Shown here: positions 27,926-37,524 of the stretch, one piece after another
Position numbering within the stretch: position 1 is the stretch's first letter
How the letters are laid out: every line of letters starts with the position of its first letter
NCBI GenBank assembly: GCA_963798705.1
Contig: CAWCTW010000005.1
Span: 2,170,001 to 2,234,000 of the forward strand
Length of the DNA stretch: 64,000 bases
DNA from: AC-56 sp963798705
GTDB lineage: Bacteria; Actinomycetota; Thermoleophilia; Solirubrobacterales; 70-9
Direction of reading: 5' to 3'
Program-made: the position numbers and the translations under genes
The notes under the pieces: model-generated
What the model was told of the DNA's origin: nothing
Databases searched by the model: none
Seen by the model: the letters and a program-made list of their open reading frames with translations, nothing else

Positions 27926-28941
27926 CAGCTGGCCGCCCCCGCGGCCTCGTGCTCGGCGGTCGCGAACTCTCCCGCCTTCGGCCCGGCGCCGTCGGCGGTT
28001 GCGGGTGCGCCGGTGAGTGTCAGGAAGACGTCGTCGAGCGTCGGTCGGCGCAGGCCGAGATCCGAAACTCGGATCTCGGACTCCCGGAGGGAGCGGGCCG
28101 CCGCCTCGACTGTTGCGATGCCATCCTGGGGCACCGGGAGCGTCAGCTCGCGCTCCAGCTCGGACGGCTCCGGCTCGCCGCACCCGAGCCGCCTGAGCGC
28201 CTCGATCGCCCGTCCACGATCCCACGGATCGGCCAGGCGCACGAAGATCATCTGCCCGCCGACGGAGTCCTTCAGCTCGTCTCCCGTTCCCTCCGCGATC
28301 ACCCGGCCGTGGTCGATCACGGCGATGCGGTCTGTGAGCTGGTCCGCCTCCTCCAGGTATTGCGTCGTCAGGAGCAGCGTCGTGCCCTCGCGGACGAGCT
28401 CGCGCGTTATGTCCCAGATCTGGTTGCGGCTGCGCGGATCGAGGCCGGTGGTCGGCTCGTCGAGAAACAGGATTCGCGGTCGCGTCAAGAGGCTCGAGGC
28501 GAGATCCAGCCGCCGCCGCATGCCCCCCGAGTAGGTGCGGGCCAGCCGGTCCCCGGCGTCGGCGAGGTCGAAGCGCTCGAGCAGGTCGTCGGCTCGCCGC
28601 GCCGCCTCGCGCCGGTCGAGCCTGAAGAGCTGGCCGAACATGCGCAGGTTCTCGCGGCCGGTCAGAAGCTCGTCGATAGCGGCGAACTGCCCGGTCAGCG
28701 CGATCAGCTCGCGAACCTCGCCGGCACCCGAGACGACGTCGCGGCCGAACACGGATGCGGCCCCCGCGTCCGGACGGAGCAGCGTGGCGAGCACGCGCAC
28801 CATCGTCGTCTTGCCGGCGCCGTTCGGTCCCAAAAGCCCCTGGACCGTGCCCTCCTCGACCGCGAGGTCGACGCCGTCGAGCGCGACGGTCGAGCCGAAC
28901 TGCTTGACGATTCCCTCGGCCTCGACCGCCCGCTCGGACAT
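27925..28941 (-). CDS. ABC transporter ATP-binding protein, DrrA-like
   Basis: 338 residues. Walker A is GPNGAGKTT, the signature is YSGGMRRRLDLA, Walker B is ILFLDEPTTG, and TTQYLEEADQL follows as in DrrA drug-resistance ATPases. The C-terminal extension (residues about 220-310, ending RRPTLDDVFLTLTG) is typical of the DrrA class. It precedes the permease gene in one transcription unit. An AGGGG lies immediately before the ATG at 28941. Confidence 0.92.
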   Translation of the reverse strand: MSERAVEAEGIVKQFGSTVALDGVDLAVEEGTVQGLLGPNGAGKTTMVRVLATLLRPDAGAASVFGRDVVSGAGEVRELIALTGQFAAIDELLTGRENLRMFGQLFRLDRREAARRADDLLERFDLADAGDRLARTYSGGMRRRLDLASSLLTRPRILFLDEPTTGLDPRSRNQIWDITRELVREGTTLLLTTQYLEEADQLTDRIAVIDHGRVIAEGTGDELKDSVGGQMIFVRLADPWDRGRAIEALRRLGCGEPEPSELERELTLPVPQDGIATVEAAARSLRESEIRVSDLGLRRPTLDDVFLTLTGAPATADGAGPKAGEFATAEHEAAGAAS

Positions 28942-28976
28942 CCCCTTAGTTCAGCACGTCGCAGCTGCGCCAGCGC

Positions 28977-30266
28977 TCAGGAGGCATGATCTGCGGCTTC
29001 CCGCACGCGATCCGCATCAGTGCGGGTCGGAACCTCGCCGGCGACGCCAGCCGCGAGCAACTCGGCCTGGCGGGCCGCTTCGCGGCAGTCGGTGCCCGCA
29101 TCGCGGGCGGCCCGCTGCAGCTCTTCCAGGATCTCGGTCAGCCGGACTGAAAACACCGGATAAGGCGCCGCCTTGACCCGCACCTGCTCGAACGCCAGGT
29201 GCGTCAGGTCGTTGAGCGTGGGCGCCCGCGCGATGAAGCGCGGATCGCCAGCGTCGTCCAGCCGGATCGGAACGCCGTCGCCGCGTTCGGCGAACCGCGC
29301 CAGGATGTCCGCGATCGAGTTCATCGCGTTCTCCGCGGTGGTGGGGTCGTTCAGGCTCGGCGAGAGCCCCCGCAGCGCGACGTCGGCGAGCTGCCGCACG
29401 GGGAATGCGATGTCCTGGACGACGTTGCGCTCGTATGACAGGTCGAACTCGCGCGAGAATCGCTCGAGCAGGTCATCGTCGCCACCCCCGTCAGACCACA
29501 GGCGAGCGATGATCTGTCCGGTGAGGACGAAGTCGCCGATCATCACCTTCTGCTTCAGCAGGGCGTCGCAATCGGACAGCCGCTGGATGACGTCCGGGTC
29601 CACCGCAACGACGTATCCGGCCCGCGGCGAACGCACCTCTCGCGGTTCGCGCCGATCCATCGCAGCCTCCACCACCCGCTCGGCGGCCGCCGGATCGTCC
29701 GGCTCGGTCCCGAGGTCGTCCGGATAGCGGCGGAGGACGGTTCGCTGCGCGTCGACCGCGATGCGCCGGATCAGGTCGGAGGCCTGGAGCACGTTCACGA
29801 CGTCGTGGATGAAGGCGATGAAGAAGCCGAAGGTCACGGTTGTCAAGCCCAGCGCCACGGCGACGGCGAGCTCGGGCGGCTCGTGGCCCGCGGCGGGCAT
29901 CCGCGCCAGGACCACGAGGCAGTAGACGAATGTCGCTACGAAGAGCGCCAGCGTGACCTGCGGAGTCCGGTCCGCCTGAAACGTGCGCAGCACCCGCGGG
30001 CTGAGCTGCTGCGAGGCGAGCTGGAGCGCGACCACGACCACCGAGAAGGAGATGCCGGCGACCGACATCGAGACGGTCGCGATCGTTTGCAGGACGGTCG
30101 CTGCGGTCGACTCCGTACGGAAGTCGAGCAGCGGGACGTCCACGTCAGCCCACCCTTGCACGGCGGGGAGGAGGAGGCCCAGGATCAGGGCGAGCGCCAG
30201 TCCGATCGCCGAGTCGAGCCAGAAGCTGCGCCGCAGCGCCTCCAGCCTGGGGGTCAGCGGTTGCAT
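28977..30266 (-). CDS. DUF2254 membrane protein
   Basis: About 429 residues. Four hydrophobic helices occupy the first 170 residues, including VLQTIATVSMSVAGISFSVVVVALQLASQQLSPR, the most recognisable DUF2254 stretch. A soluble C-terminal domain follows with SPRAGYVVAVDP and the LSPSLNDPTTAENAM motif. Function is unknown. The ATG at 30266 gives the family start; an in-frame start at 30305 would add a basic leader. It is transcribed in the same direction as lon but a strong hairpin separates them. Confidence 0.85.
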   Translation of the reverse strand: MQPLTPRLEALRRSFWLDSAIGLALALILGLLLPAVQGWADVDVPLLDFRTESTAATVLQTIATVSMSVAGISFSVVVVALQLASQQLSPRVLRTFQADRTPQVTLALFVATFVYCLVVLARMPAAGHEPPELAVAVALGLTTVTFGFFIAFIHDVVNVLQASDLIRRIAVDAQRTVLRRYPDDLGTEPDDPAAAERVVEAAMDRREPREVRSPRAGYVVAVDPDVIQRLSDCDALLKQKVMIGDFVLTGQIIARLWSDGGGDDDLLERFSREFDLSYERNVVQDIAFPVRQLADVALRGLSPSLNDPTTAENAMNSIADILARFAERGDGVPIRLDDAGDPRFIARAPTLNDLTHLAFEQVRVKAAPYPVFSVRLTEILEELQRAARDAGTDCREAARQAELLAAGVAGEVPTRTDADRVREAADHAS

Positions 30267-30317
30267 CCGTAAGCGTGTACCCGCCCGGCGGCCGCTAACC
30301 GGCAATGCCGGGTGGCA

Positions 30318-30344
30318 CGTTCGTCAGGCATGGCCTGACGAACG
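30318..30344 (-). terminator. perfect 12-bp hairpin downstream of lon
   Basis: CGTTCGTCAGGC and its exact complement flank a 3-base loop, 17 bases beyond the lon stop. This is the strongest simple hairpin in the window and lies between lon and the DUF2254 gene. It lacks a clear T-run, so it may also act as an mRNA-stabilising end. Confidence 0.65.
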
Positions 30345-30360
30345 CATCCCTGGACGCGAC

Positions 30361-32652
30361 CTATGCCGTGGCGGCGAGCTCCACCCGCGAAGCCTCGAGC
30401 GCGTGCTCGAGCACCTCGTCGATCGTCATCACCGGGTGGAAGACGATCTGCTCCCTCACGTCCTCGGGCACGTCGTCGAGGTCGCCGCGGTTCCGCTCCG
30501 GGAGGATCACCTCACGAAGCCCGGCCGCATGCGCCGCCAGGACCTTCTGCTTCAGACCGCCGATCGGGAGCACGCGGCCCTGAAGGGTGATCTCGCCCGT
30601 CATCCCCACGTCGTGGCGGACGGGGCGGCCGCTGAGGAGCGACGCCAGCGCAGTGGTCATCGTGATCCCGGCGCTCGGGCCGTCCTTCGGGATCGCCCCG
30701 GCTGGAACGTGCACGTGGAACTGGCGGTCGGTGAAGTCGCCGGGGTCGATGCCGAGCTCCTCGGCGCGGCTGCGCACGAACGAGAGCGCGATCCGCGCCG
30801 ACTCCTTCATCACGTCTCCGAGCTGACCGGTGAGGACGAGCTCGTTCTCGCCGGGCATCGAGGTCGCCTCGATGAACAGGACGTCGCCGCCGGCGTTGGT
30901 CACCGACAGTCCGGTGGCCACCCCCGGCACGGCGGTCCGCTCGGCCGCCTCCTGGAAGAACCGTTGCCTGCCGAGCGCCTCGCGGACGGCGGTCTCGTCG
31001 ACGCTCACCGGAGGCGTCACGTCCCCGGACGCGATCCGGGTCGCGATCTTCCGCAGCGCCTTGCCGAGCTCGCGCTCCAGGTTGCGCACCCCCGCCTCGC
31101 GGGTGTACTCGGTGATCACGTTGCGAATCGCCCCGTCGGCGATCTCGACCTCGTCCGGGCGCAGCCCGTTGCGCTCGCGCTGGCGCGGCCACAGGTAGCC
31201 GGTGGCGATCGCGACCTTCTCGTCGGTCGTGTAGCCGTCGAAGCGCACGACCTCCATGCGATCGAGCAGCGGGGCCGGGATCGTCTCGGCGATGTTGGCC
31301 GTGGCGATGAACAAGACGCCCGAGAGATCGAGCTCGACGTCCAGGTAGTGATCGCGGAAGCTGTGGTTCTGCGCAGGGTCCAGGACCTCGAGCAGCGCCG
31401 CCGACGGGTCGCCGCGCCAGTCCGCGCCGACCTTGTCGACCTCGTCCAGCATGATCACCGGGTTCATCGTGCCGGCGTCGCGCAGCGCCCGCACCAGCCG
31501 GCCCGGCAGGGCGCCGATGTAGGTGCGGCGGTGGCCGCGGATCTCCGCCTCGTCACGGACGCCCCCCAGCGACATGCGGACGAACTCGCGCCCGGTGGCG
31601 CGGGCGACGGACTCGCCGATGGAGGTCTTGCCCGTTCCCGGAGGGCCGATCAGGGTCAGGATCGCGCCGGAACCGCGCTCGTCGGCGATCTCGCGGTCGC
31701 GCCGGAGCTTCCTCACGGCGATGTACTCGGTGATCCGGTCCTTGACGTCCTCGAGGCCGGCGTGGTCGGTGTCAAGCACCTCGCGAGCGTGCGCGGGGTC
31801 CAGCCGCTCGGTGGAGCGCTCGCCCCACGGGACCGACAGCAGCCAGTCGAGGTAGGTGCGGATCATCGAGCCCTCGCCGCCGCCGCCCTCGCCCATCCGC
31901 TCGAACCGACCGAGCTCGCGCTCGGCCTGCTCGCGGATGGCATCCGGCATGTCGGCATCGTCGATCCGTTTGCGGTAGTCGTCGACGACGGACGTCTCGT
32001 CCTCGCCGAGCTCCCTGCGGATCGACTCCATCTGCTTGCGCAGGAAGTACTCGCGCTGTTGCTGCTGGGCGCCGGACTCGACGTCGTCGCGGATCCGCTT
32101 GCGGACCTGGAGCTCGGCCAGCCGCTCGCGCTGGGCGGCGACGGCCTTCTCGAGCCTCGGCGTCACCTCCAGGGTCTCCAAGAGCTCACGCTTCTGCTCG
32201 AAGCTCAGGTCCGGCGAGTAGCCGGCGGTGTCCGCCAGCTCGCCCGGCTCGGTGATCGAGCGCAGGAACGCCTGGATCCTGGGGTCGGCGTCCCGGATCT
32301 CGAGGATCTCCTCGACCACTGCGCGGTACTCGCGCTCGAGCTCGCGGCTTCGCTCGTCGGCGGGCGACGTATCGCGATGCTCGTTCACGTCGACCCGGAG
32401 CCGTCCGTCGGTGCCAGCGGCGGCAGCCCCGGCGACGCCGCGGTAGAGCCCCTCGAAGGCGATCGCCTCGATCCCTCCGGGGATCTTCATGCGGTCGGCC
32501 ACCTGGGCGACGGTTCCGACCGTGCCGAACTCGGCGCCGCGTCGCGGCACCAGGAACACTCGCTCGGCGTCGCCGACGTCGAGCGCCAGCGTCGCGCTCA
32601 TGCCGGGGAAGACGACCGAGTCCTCGATGGGGATCAGGGGAAGGTTTTCCAT
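30361..32652 (-). CDS. lon: ATP-dependent protease Lon
   Basis: 763 residues, the full Lon layout. It has an N-terminal substrate domain (LPLIPIEDSVVFPGM at the start), a coiled region, an AAA+ domain with GPPGTGKTSIGES and VIMLDEVDKVG, then the protease domain with the Ser-Lys dyad in KDGPSAG and GGLKQKVLAAH. It degrades damaged and regulatory proteins in the cytoplasm. The ATG at 32652 has GGAG upstream. It is divergent from a MarR gene, and the shared 74-bp interval carries an AT-rich palindrome, so MarR may affect it. No HAIR/HspR or CIRCE box is visible. Confidence 0.96.
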   Translation of the reverse strand: MENLPLIPIEDSVVFPGMSATLALDVGDAERVFLVPRRGAEFGTVGTVAQVADRMKIPGGIEAIAFEGLYRGVAGAAAAGTDGRLRVDVNEHRDTSPADERSRELEREYRAVVEEILEIRDADPRIQAFLRSITEPGELADTAGYSPDLSFEQKRELLETLEVTPRLEKAVAAQRERLAELQVRKRIRDDVESGAQQQQREYFLRKQMESIRRELGEDETSVVDDYRKRIDDADMPDAIREQAERELGRFERMGEGGGGEGSMIRTYLDWLLSVPWGERSTERLDPAHAREVLDTDHAGLEDVKDRITEYIAVRKLRRDREIADERGSGAILTLIGPPGTGKTSIGESVARATGREFVRMSLGGVRDEAEIRGHRRTYIGALPGRLVRALRDAGTMNPVIMLDEVDKVGADWRGDPSAALLEVLDPAQNHSFRDHYLDVELDLSGVLFIATANIAETIPAPLLDRMEVVRFDGYTTDEKVAIATGYLWPRQRERNGLRPDEVEIADGAIRNVITEYTREAGVRNLERELGKALRKIATRIASGDVTPPVSVDETAVREALGRQRFFQEAAERTAVPGVATGLSVTNAGGDVLFIEATSMPGENELVLTGQLGDVMKESARIALSFVRSRAEELGIDPGDFTDRQFHVHVPAGAIPKDGPSAGITMTTALASLLSGRPVRHDVGMTGEITLQGRVLPIGGLKQKVLAAHAAGLREVILPERNRGDLDDVPEDVREQIVFHPVMTIDEVLEHALEASRVELAATA

Positions 32653-32685
32653 GTTGTGGCTCCTCTGGCTCTAAGCTCCGAAACG

Positions 32686-32715
32686 AGTATAGCCACGAAC
32701 AATTATGAGCTATAA
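32686..32715. promoter_or_regulatory. lon/marR divergent control region
   Basis: This AT-rich island in high-GC DNA contains TATACT on the minus strand (32686-32691), a fair -10 for lon. It also has an inverted repeat TTAT-GAGCT-ATAA (32703-32715) and a wider TATAGC/GCTATA pair. The position directly before a MarR gene makes it a likely MarR operator. Confidence 0.5.
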
Positions 32716-32726
32716 CTATCTGTGAC

Positions 32727-33224
32727 GTGAATCCGGTAGCCGGCCCATCCACCTCGGCGCCCGACATCGGGGATGCCACCCTGGGCTCGGGGTGCGGCTT
32801 GCTGATCCTGCGTCTTGCCCGCGCCTCGGCATGGCGGCTCAGTCGAAGCCTCGCCGACAGCGGCCTGCGCTGGGTCGAGTTCGCCGTGCTGCACCATCTC
32901 GACGCCCAGGGCCCCGTCGCTCAGCGCGAGCTGGCGTCGGCCCTGCGCGTCCAGCCGTCCAACATCGTTGCGCTGCTCGATGAGATGGAGGCCCGCGGAC
33001 TGCTCACCCGCGCCCCGGACCCCGCCGACCGCCGGCGCCACCGCGTGCAGCTGACCCCGCGAGGGCGGGCGACCCTGGAGCGCGCGGCGAAGGCGGCGAG
33101 GGACGCCGAGGCCGACCTGCTCGCGCCCTTGAGTCCCGCGGAGCGCCGCGAGCTCCACGCCCTGCTCGTGAGCCTGACCGCGCACACCTGCGACCGCGGC
33201 GGCTTCGGCGGTTCGCGCTGCTGA
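32727..33224 (+). CDS. MarR family transcriptional regulator
   Basis: 165 residues with the winged-helix core of MarR. The recognition region is QRELASALRVQPSNIVALLDEMEARGLLTR, followed by the wing motif DPADRRRHRVQLTPRGRATLE. Flanking helices (residues about 20-50 and 115-150) would form the dimer. The GTG start at 32727 is close to the AT-rich palindrome shared with lon, so autoregulation is likely. The ligand is unknown. Confidence 0.9.
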   Translation: MNPVAGPSTSAPDIGDATLGSGCGLLILRLARASAWRLSRSLADSGLRWVEFAVLHHLDAQGPVAQRELASALRVQPSNIVALLDEMEARGLLTRAPDPADRRRHRVQLTPRGRATLERAAKAARDAEADLLAPLSPAERRELHALLVSLTAHTCDRGGFGGSRC

Positions 33225-33264
33225 GTGGATCAGGCGTGAGTCGATTTGACGCCCTATATCGGGG

Positions 33265-33894
33265 TCAGCTCGGCACACCCCCGGCGCGCGTCGCCGGTGC
33301 CCACTCGTCCCGGTAGTAGGCGATCGCGCCGGTCTTCTCGAGGTCGCCCTCGTGGATCGCCTCGACGTCCAGCGCCAGGTCGATGTCGTCGCTCACGACC
33401 CGTCCGCCGCCCGGGATCTCGTCCTGCCAGGAGACGCCGAAGTCGTGGCGGTTCACTCGGGCGCGAGCCTGAAAGCCGATCCGGCGCAGCGTGCCGCGAT
33501 TCTCGTCGCCCACCCAGAAGGGAGTGCCCCACTGGCCCAGGTAGGAGACGTCGAGAGAAACCGTCCTCGTGGCGCCCCGGATCGTCACGTCGGCGATGGC
33601 CTTGAACTCCGTATCGCCGGTGCGTTCCGTGAGCCTGCCGGAGAAGGTGATCCTCGGGTGCGTTTCGGTGTCGAAGAAGTCGGCGCTACGCAGGTGGGCG
33701 TCGCGGTCGGGCTCGCCCGTCCAGATCCTCGTCGCGTCGATCTCGCCCTCGAAGGTGGAGTCCACGCACGTGTCCCAGTCGAACTCGAGGCGGCCGTGGA
33801 CGTCCTTGAACATGCCACGCACCCAGGTGACCATCATGTGCATGGCGCGGAACTCGACCTCTGTGTGGCCGGGCTCGAGGATCCAGGTGGTCAC
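33265..33894 (-). CDS. YceI family protein
   Basis: 209 residues. The lipocalin-like YceI fold is recognisable from WILEPGHTEVEFRAMHMMVTWVRGMF at the N-terminus, SADFFDTETHPRITF in the middle and NRHDFGVSW towards the end. YceI proteins bind isoprenoid-like lipids. There is no signal peptide, so a cytoplasmic location is suggested. The start is a GTG at 33894; the frame is open further upstream but only over the next gene. Confidence 0.88.
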   Translation of the reverse strand: MTTWILEPGHTEVEFRAMHMMVTWVRGMFKDVHGRLEFDWDTCVDSTFEGEIDATRIWTGEPDRDAHLRSADFFDTETHPRITFSGRLTERTGDTEFKAIADVTIRGATRTVSLDVSYLGQWGTPFWVGDENRGTLRRIGFQARARVNRHDFGVSWQDEIPGGGRVVSDDIDLALDVEAIHEGDLEKTGAIAYYRDEWAPATRAGGVPS

Positions 33895-33905
33895 CGGAAC
33901 GCGGC

Positions 33906-34178
33906 CTAGCCCGATTCCACGACGAAGGCGACCTCGTCCACGTAGCACCAGGACCAGTCCTCGCCCGGCTCGAGCGAGCTGACGATGGGGTGCTCGGTCG
34001 CGGCGGCGTGCTTGGAGGCGTGCCGGTTGGGGGAGGAGTCGCAGCAGCCGACGTGCCCGCAGCTCCTGCAGGCCCGCAGGTGGACCCACTGGGCCCCGAT
34101 CCGCAGGCAGTCCTCGCAACCGGCGACGTCGGTGGGTGGATCGACCGTGATCTGCTCGAGGTGGGCGCAGGTGGCCAC
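33906..34178 (-). CDS. UBP-type zinc finger protein
   Basis: About 90 residues. It has a cysteine/histidine ladder as in the ubiquitin-hydrolase zinc finger: CAHL, GCEDCLRIG, CRSCGHVGCCDSS, HASKHAAATEHPIV, then DWSWCYVDE. Free-standing bacterial versions are common in actinobacteria and have no defined role. The GTG at 34178 gives the usual N-terminus (ATCAHLEQI). An ATG at 34223 is in frame but would share CATG with the start of the divergent ThDP-enzyme gene. Confidence 0.85.
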   Translation of the reverse strand: MATCAHLEQITVDPPTDVAGCEDCLRIGAQWVHLRACRSCGHVGCCDSSPNRHASKHAAATEHPIVSSLEPGEDWSWCYVDEVAFVVESG

Positions 34179-34221
34179 CTGCTCAGTGTGACAGGAGGGT
34201 TCAATCCCTAGGCTTGGGCGC

Positions 34222-35868
34222 ATGGCGAGAACCGCCGCCGAGCTCTTGGTCGAATGCCTCGAGGCCGAGGGGGTCGAGCACGTCTTCGGGATCCCGGGCG
34301 AGGAGACTCTCGAGTTGAACCAGGCCCTTGCGGACTCGGGGATCGAGTTCGTCCCGGTCCGACACGAGCAGGGAGGTGCCTACATCGCGGACGTGTACGG
34401 GCGCCTCACCGGGCGCGCGGGCGTCTGCCTGGGAACCCTCGGACCCGGTGCGACCAACCTCGTCACGGCGGTCGCCGACGCGTTCCTCGACCGCGCGCCC
34501 CTTGTGGCGCTCACCGGGCAGGCGGACCTGGAGCGCCAGCACAAGGAGTCGCACCAGAACATCGACGTCGCCGAGATGATGCGCCCCATCACCAAGTGGA
34601 ACGCGCGTCTTTCCGACCCCGAGATCGTCGCCGAGGTGGTGCGCAAGGCGTTCAAGGTCGCCGAGGCCGAGAAGCCGGGATCCACCCACATCGAGCTCCC
34701 CGAGGACGTGATGGCGGCCGAGGTGCCCGACGACGCGGCGCCGCTGCCGCGCCGCCCGGTGCCCGCTTCCGAGCCGCCGGCGCGCGTGCTGGTCGAGGCG
34801 GCCGGGATGATCAACCGCGCCGAGAATGCGGTTTGCCTCGCCGGCAACGGCGTCGTTCGCGCCGGGGCGGCTCCCGCGCTCCGTGAGCTCGCCCGCGCGA
34901 CCGGGATCCCCGTGGCGGTGACGTTCATGGGCAAGGGCCTCGTGGAGTCCGATTCGGATCTGGCGCTCGGGGCGGTCGGCCTCCAGGCCGGGGACTTCTC
35001 GATGGCCGGATTCGACGATGCCGATCTCGTGATCACGGTCGGCTACGACCTGGTGGAGCACTCCCCGGCCCTCTGGAACCCGAAGGGCGACAAGCGGGTC
35101 GTGTGCATCGACTCGCTCCCCGCCGAGATCGACGAGAGCTTCATGCCCGAGGTCGAGCTGGTCGGCGACGTCTACGCGATCCTCCTGCGCCTTGCTCAGG
35201 AGTGCCGCGACGTCCCCTCGCCGGGCGGGTCGCCCCGGCTGCGCCACGCTGTCGACGGGATCCTCGACGCGGCGTCGAGCGCGGACAGCTTTCCGGCGCT
35301 GCCGCCGCGGGCACTGCTGGAGATCCGAGACGCGCTCGGCCGCCAGGACATCCTCGTCTCCGACGTGGGCCTGCACAAGCTGTGGATCGGGCGTGCCTTC
35401 CCGACGTTCGAGCCGAACACCGTGCTCATCGCCAACGGCCTGGCCGGGATGGGGTTCGCGGTGCCGGCGGCGATCGCGGCGAAGCTCGTTCACCCGGACC
35501 GCAAGGTGGTGGCGGTCTCCGGGGACGGCGGCTTCCTCATGAACTGCCAGGAGCTCGAGACGGCGGTGCGCCTGCGGACCGCCTTCGTCAACGTCGTGTG
35601 GGAGAACCGGCAGTACGGGTCGATCGTCTGGAAGCAGGAGAACCGCTTCGGCCGCCACTTCGGCACCGATTTCGAGAATCCCGATTTCGTCAAGCTCGCC
35701 GAGTCCTTCGGGATGCCCGCGTGGCGGTGCGACTCGGTCGACGAATACGGACAGCGGCTCCGCGCGGCCCTCGAGCTCGACGTCCCCTCCCTGATCGCCC
35801 TGCCGATCGACTATTCGGTGGACGTCGCGATCGCCACCGAGCTCGGCACCGAGACGACCCGGATCTAG
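34222..35868 (+). CDS. acetolactate synthase-like thiamine-diphosphate enzyme
   Basis: 548 residues with three domains of the ThDP decarboxylase family. The N-terminal Pyr domain has the catalytic Glu at about residue 49 in VRHEQGGAYIADVYGR. The central domain follows. The C-terminal PP domain has GDGGFLMNCQELETAV from about residue 434 and the WEN-QYGSI segment. It most resembles AlsS-type catabolic acetolactate synthases. No small regulatory subunit gene is adjacent, which fits the catabolic type but does not exclude glyoxylate carboligase or similar activity. Confidence 0.8.
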   Translation: MARTAAELLVECLEAEGVEHVFGIPGEETLELNQALADSGIEFVPVRHEQGGAYIADVYGRLTGRAGVCLGTLGPGATNLVTAVADAFLDRAPLVALTGQADLERQHKESHQNIDVAEMMRPITKWNARLSDPEIVAEVVRKAFKVAEAEKPGSTHIELPEDVMAAEVPDDAAPLPRRPVPASEPPARVLVEAAGMINRAENAVCLAGNGVVRAGAAPALRELARATGIPVAVTFMGKGLVESDSDLALGAVGLQAGDFSMAGFDDADLVITVGYDLVEHSPALWNPKGDKRVVCIDSLPAEIDESFMPEVELVGDVYAILLRLAQECRDVPSPGGSPRLRHAVDGILDAASSADSFPALPPRALLEIRDALGRQDILVSDVGLHKLWIGRAFPTFEPNTVLIANGLAGMGFAVPAAIAAKLVHPDRKVVAVSGDGGFLMNCQELETAVRLRTAFVNVVWENRQYGSIVWKQENRFGRHFGTDFENPDFVKLAESFGMPAWRCDSVDEYGQRLRAALELDVPSLIALPIDYSVDVAIATELGTETTRI

Positions 35869-35875
35869 AGGCCGC

Positions 35876-35995
35876 TCAGCGCTGTCGTCCCGCGTCGAGC
35901 TTCGCCGCCTCGGCCTCCAGCGCCTCGAACCGCGCCGTGGTGTGGCCGCGCGCGTAGAGGAAGAACAGGACACGCGGCCGAAGCCGCCGCGCGCG
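35876..35995 (-). pseudogene. possible 3' fragment of a small gene
   Basis: A 39-codon stretch reads FFLYARGHTTARFEALEAEAA and ends DAGRQR-stop, with plausible coding composition. It has no start codon and is closed upstream by a TGA at 35996-35998. It may be a remnant or a frame-shifted small protein. Evidence is weak. Confidence 0.25.
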
Positions 35996-36062
35996 TCAGG
36001 CTGTGTGCGCAACCTCACATATTCGGTACGGGCGCCACCCGGTACCGTCACCCGAGGAGGAG

Positions 36063-37418
36063 ATGACCGACCGCTCGCAGCTACCCCCGGGTCCTCGGCA
36101 GCCCGCGGCCGTGCAGACGGCCGCCTGGTGGGTGCGGCCGGTGGCGTTCGTGGAGCGAAACAGGGCTCGATTCGGCAAGCGCTTCACGCTCCGGCTCCTT
36201 GCCTCGCCTCCGTTCGTGGTGCTCTCGGAGCCGGACCAGCTGAAGGAGCTGTTCGCCGCTCCGCCCGACGTCCTGCATCCGGGCGAGGGAGCGCGCATCC
36301 TCGAGCCGGTCGTGGGCCAGAAGTCGCTGATCCTCCTGGACGAGGCGGAGCATCTGGAGCAGCGGAAGCTCATGCTGCCCGCCTTCCACGGCGAGAAGAT
36401 GGATGGCCTCTCCGGGCTGATGGCCGATGTCGCGGAGCGCGAGCTCGCCAGCTGGCCCCGTGACGAGGCGGCGCCGCTGCACCCTCGGCTTCAGCGTCTG
36501 ACGCTGGAGATCATCCTGCGCACCGTCTTCGGCCTCGACCCGGGCCGGCGTCTCGACGAGCTCCGCGGCCTCCTCACCGGGATCCTCGACTTCAGCGCCA
36601 AGCCGGCCTCGATCCTGCCTCCACTCCAGCGCGGCTACTTCGGCCGCGGCCCCTGGGTCCGCTTCGCCCGGATGCGCGAGCGCGCCGACCGGCTCCTGTT
36701 CGAGTTGATCGACGAACGGCGAGACGGCGGCGAGGATCGCGACGACATCCTCGCGATGCTGCTGGCGTCCCGCCACGAAGACGGCACGCCGATGACCGAC
36801 GCCGAGCTGCGCGATGAGCTCATGACGCTGCTGGTCGCCGGCCACGAGACCACCGCGTCCGAGCTCGCCTGGGCCTTCGAGCGTCTCGCGCGCGAGCCCG
36901 CGGTGCTCGATCGCCTGGTGGCGGAGGTCGACGCCGACGACGACGACGCGTACCTGACCGCGACCATCCAGGAGACGCTGCGCCGCCGCCCCGTGCTCCC
37001 CAACGCCGAGCCCAGGCTCACCAAGCAGGCGGTCGAGATCGGCGGCTGGGAGTACCCGCCCGGCGTCTCCCTGATCGCCAGCGCCTATCTCGTGCACCAC
37101 GACGCGGACGTCTATCCGGACCCGTACGCGTTCCGGCCCGAGCGGTTTCTCGACACCGCCCCGGGCACGTTCACCTGGATCCCGTTCGGAGGCGGGCGCC
37201 GACGCTGCATCGGGGCGAGCTTTGCGACGCTCGAGATGAAGATCGTCCTGCGGGCGGCCCTCTCGGCGTACCGGGTGCAACCCGCCGGCGACGCCGAGCT
37301 GACCCGCCGCCGCAGCATCACGCTGAGCCCGAAGCGCGGCGCACCGACCGCGCTCCGCGAGCGAGACCCGGTGAGGACTCCGGAAGCCGCGAGCTCCGAG
37401 GCCGCGGTCGTCTCCTGA
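36063..37418 (+). CDS. cytochrome P450
   Basis: 451 residues. The I-helix oxygen-binding motif AGHETTA is at about 259-265, the K-helix ExxR is ETLR, the PERF-like segment is FRPERFLD, and the heme-binding loop is FGGGRRRCIGA with Cys at about 382. The shape (HPGEGARILEPVVGQKSLILLDEAEHLEQRKLMLPAFHG) is close to soluble bacterial P450s of the CYP102/CYP110-like type. The ATG at 36063 directly follows GAGGAGG. Redox partners are not encoded nearby and the substrate is unknown. Confidence 0.93.
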   Translation: MTDRSQLPPGPRQPAAVQTAAWWVRPVAFVERNRARFGKRFTLRLLASPPFVVLSEPDQLKELFAAPPDVLHPGEGARILEPVVGQKSLILLDEAEHLEQRKLMLPAFHGEKMDGLSGLMADVAERELASWPRDEAAPLHPRLQRLTLEIILRTVFGLDPGRRLDELRGLLTGILDFSAKPASILPPLQRGYFGRGPWVRFARMRERADRLLFELIDERRDGGEDRDDILAMLLASRHEDGTPMTDAELRDELMTLLVAGHETTASELAWAFERLAREPAVLDRLVAEVDADDDDAYLTATIQETLRRRPVLPNAEPRLTKQAVEIGGWEYPPGVSLIASAYLVHHDADVYPDPYAFRPERFLDTAPGTFTWIPFGGGRRRCIGASFATLEMKIVLRAALSAYRVQPAGDAELTRRRSITLSPKRGAPTALRERDPVRTPEAASSEAAVVS

Positions 37419-37524
37419 TTGCCCGGGCCGCGTGAATCGCATCCACACGTCCGATGCGGATTCAAACTCGACCGCCTCATATGGCACTCGCGGCGGGAAG
37501 GGGAATTACCATTCGCGCAGGCTG

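Noticed and set aside
29983..32715. A 910-codon open frame on the plus strand over lon
   Set aside because: Antisense shadow of Lon; composition (His/Asp/Gly/Arg-rich) is typical of reverse frames and there are no domains.
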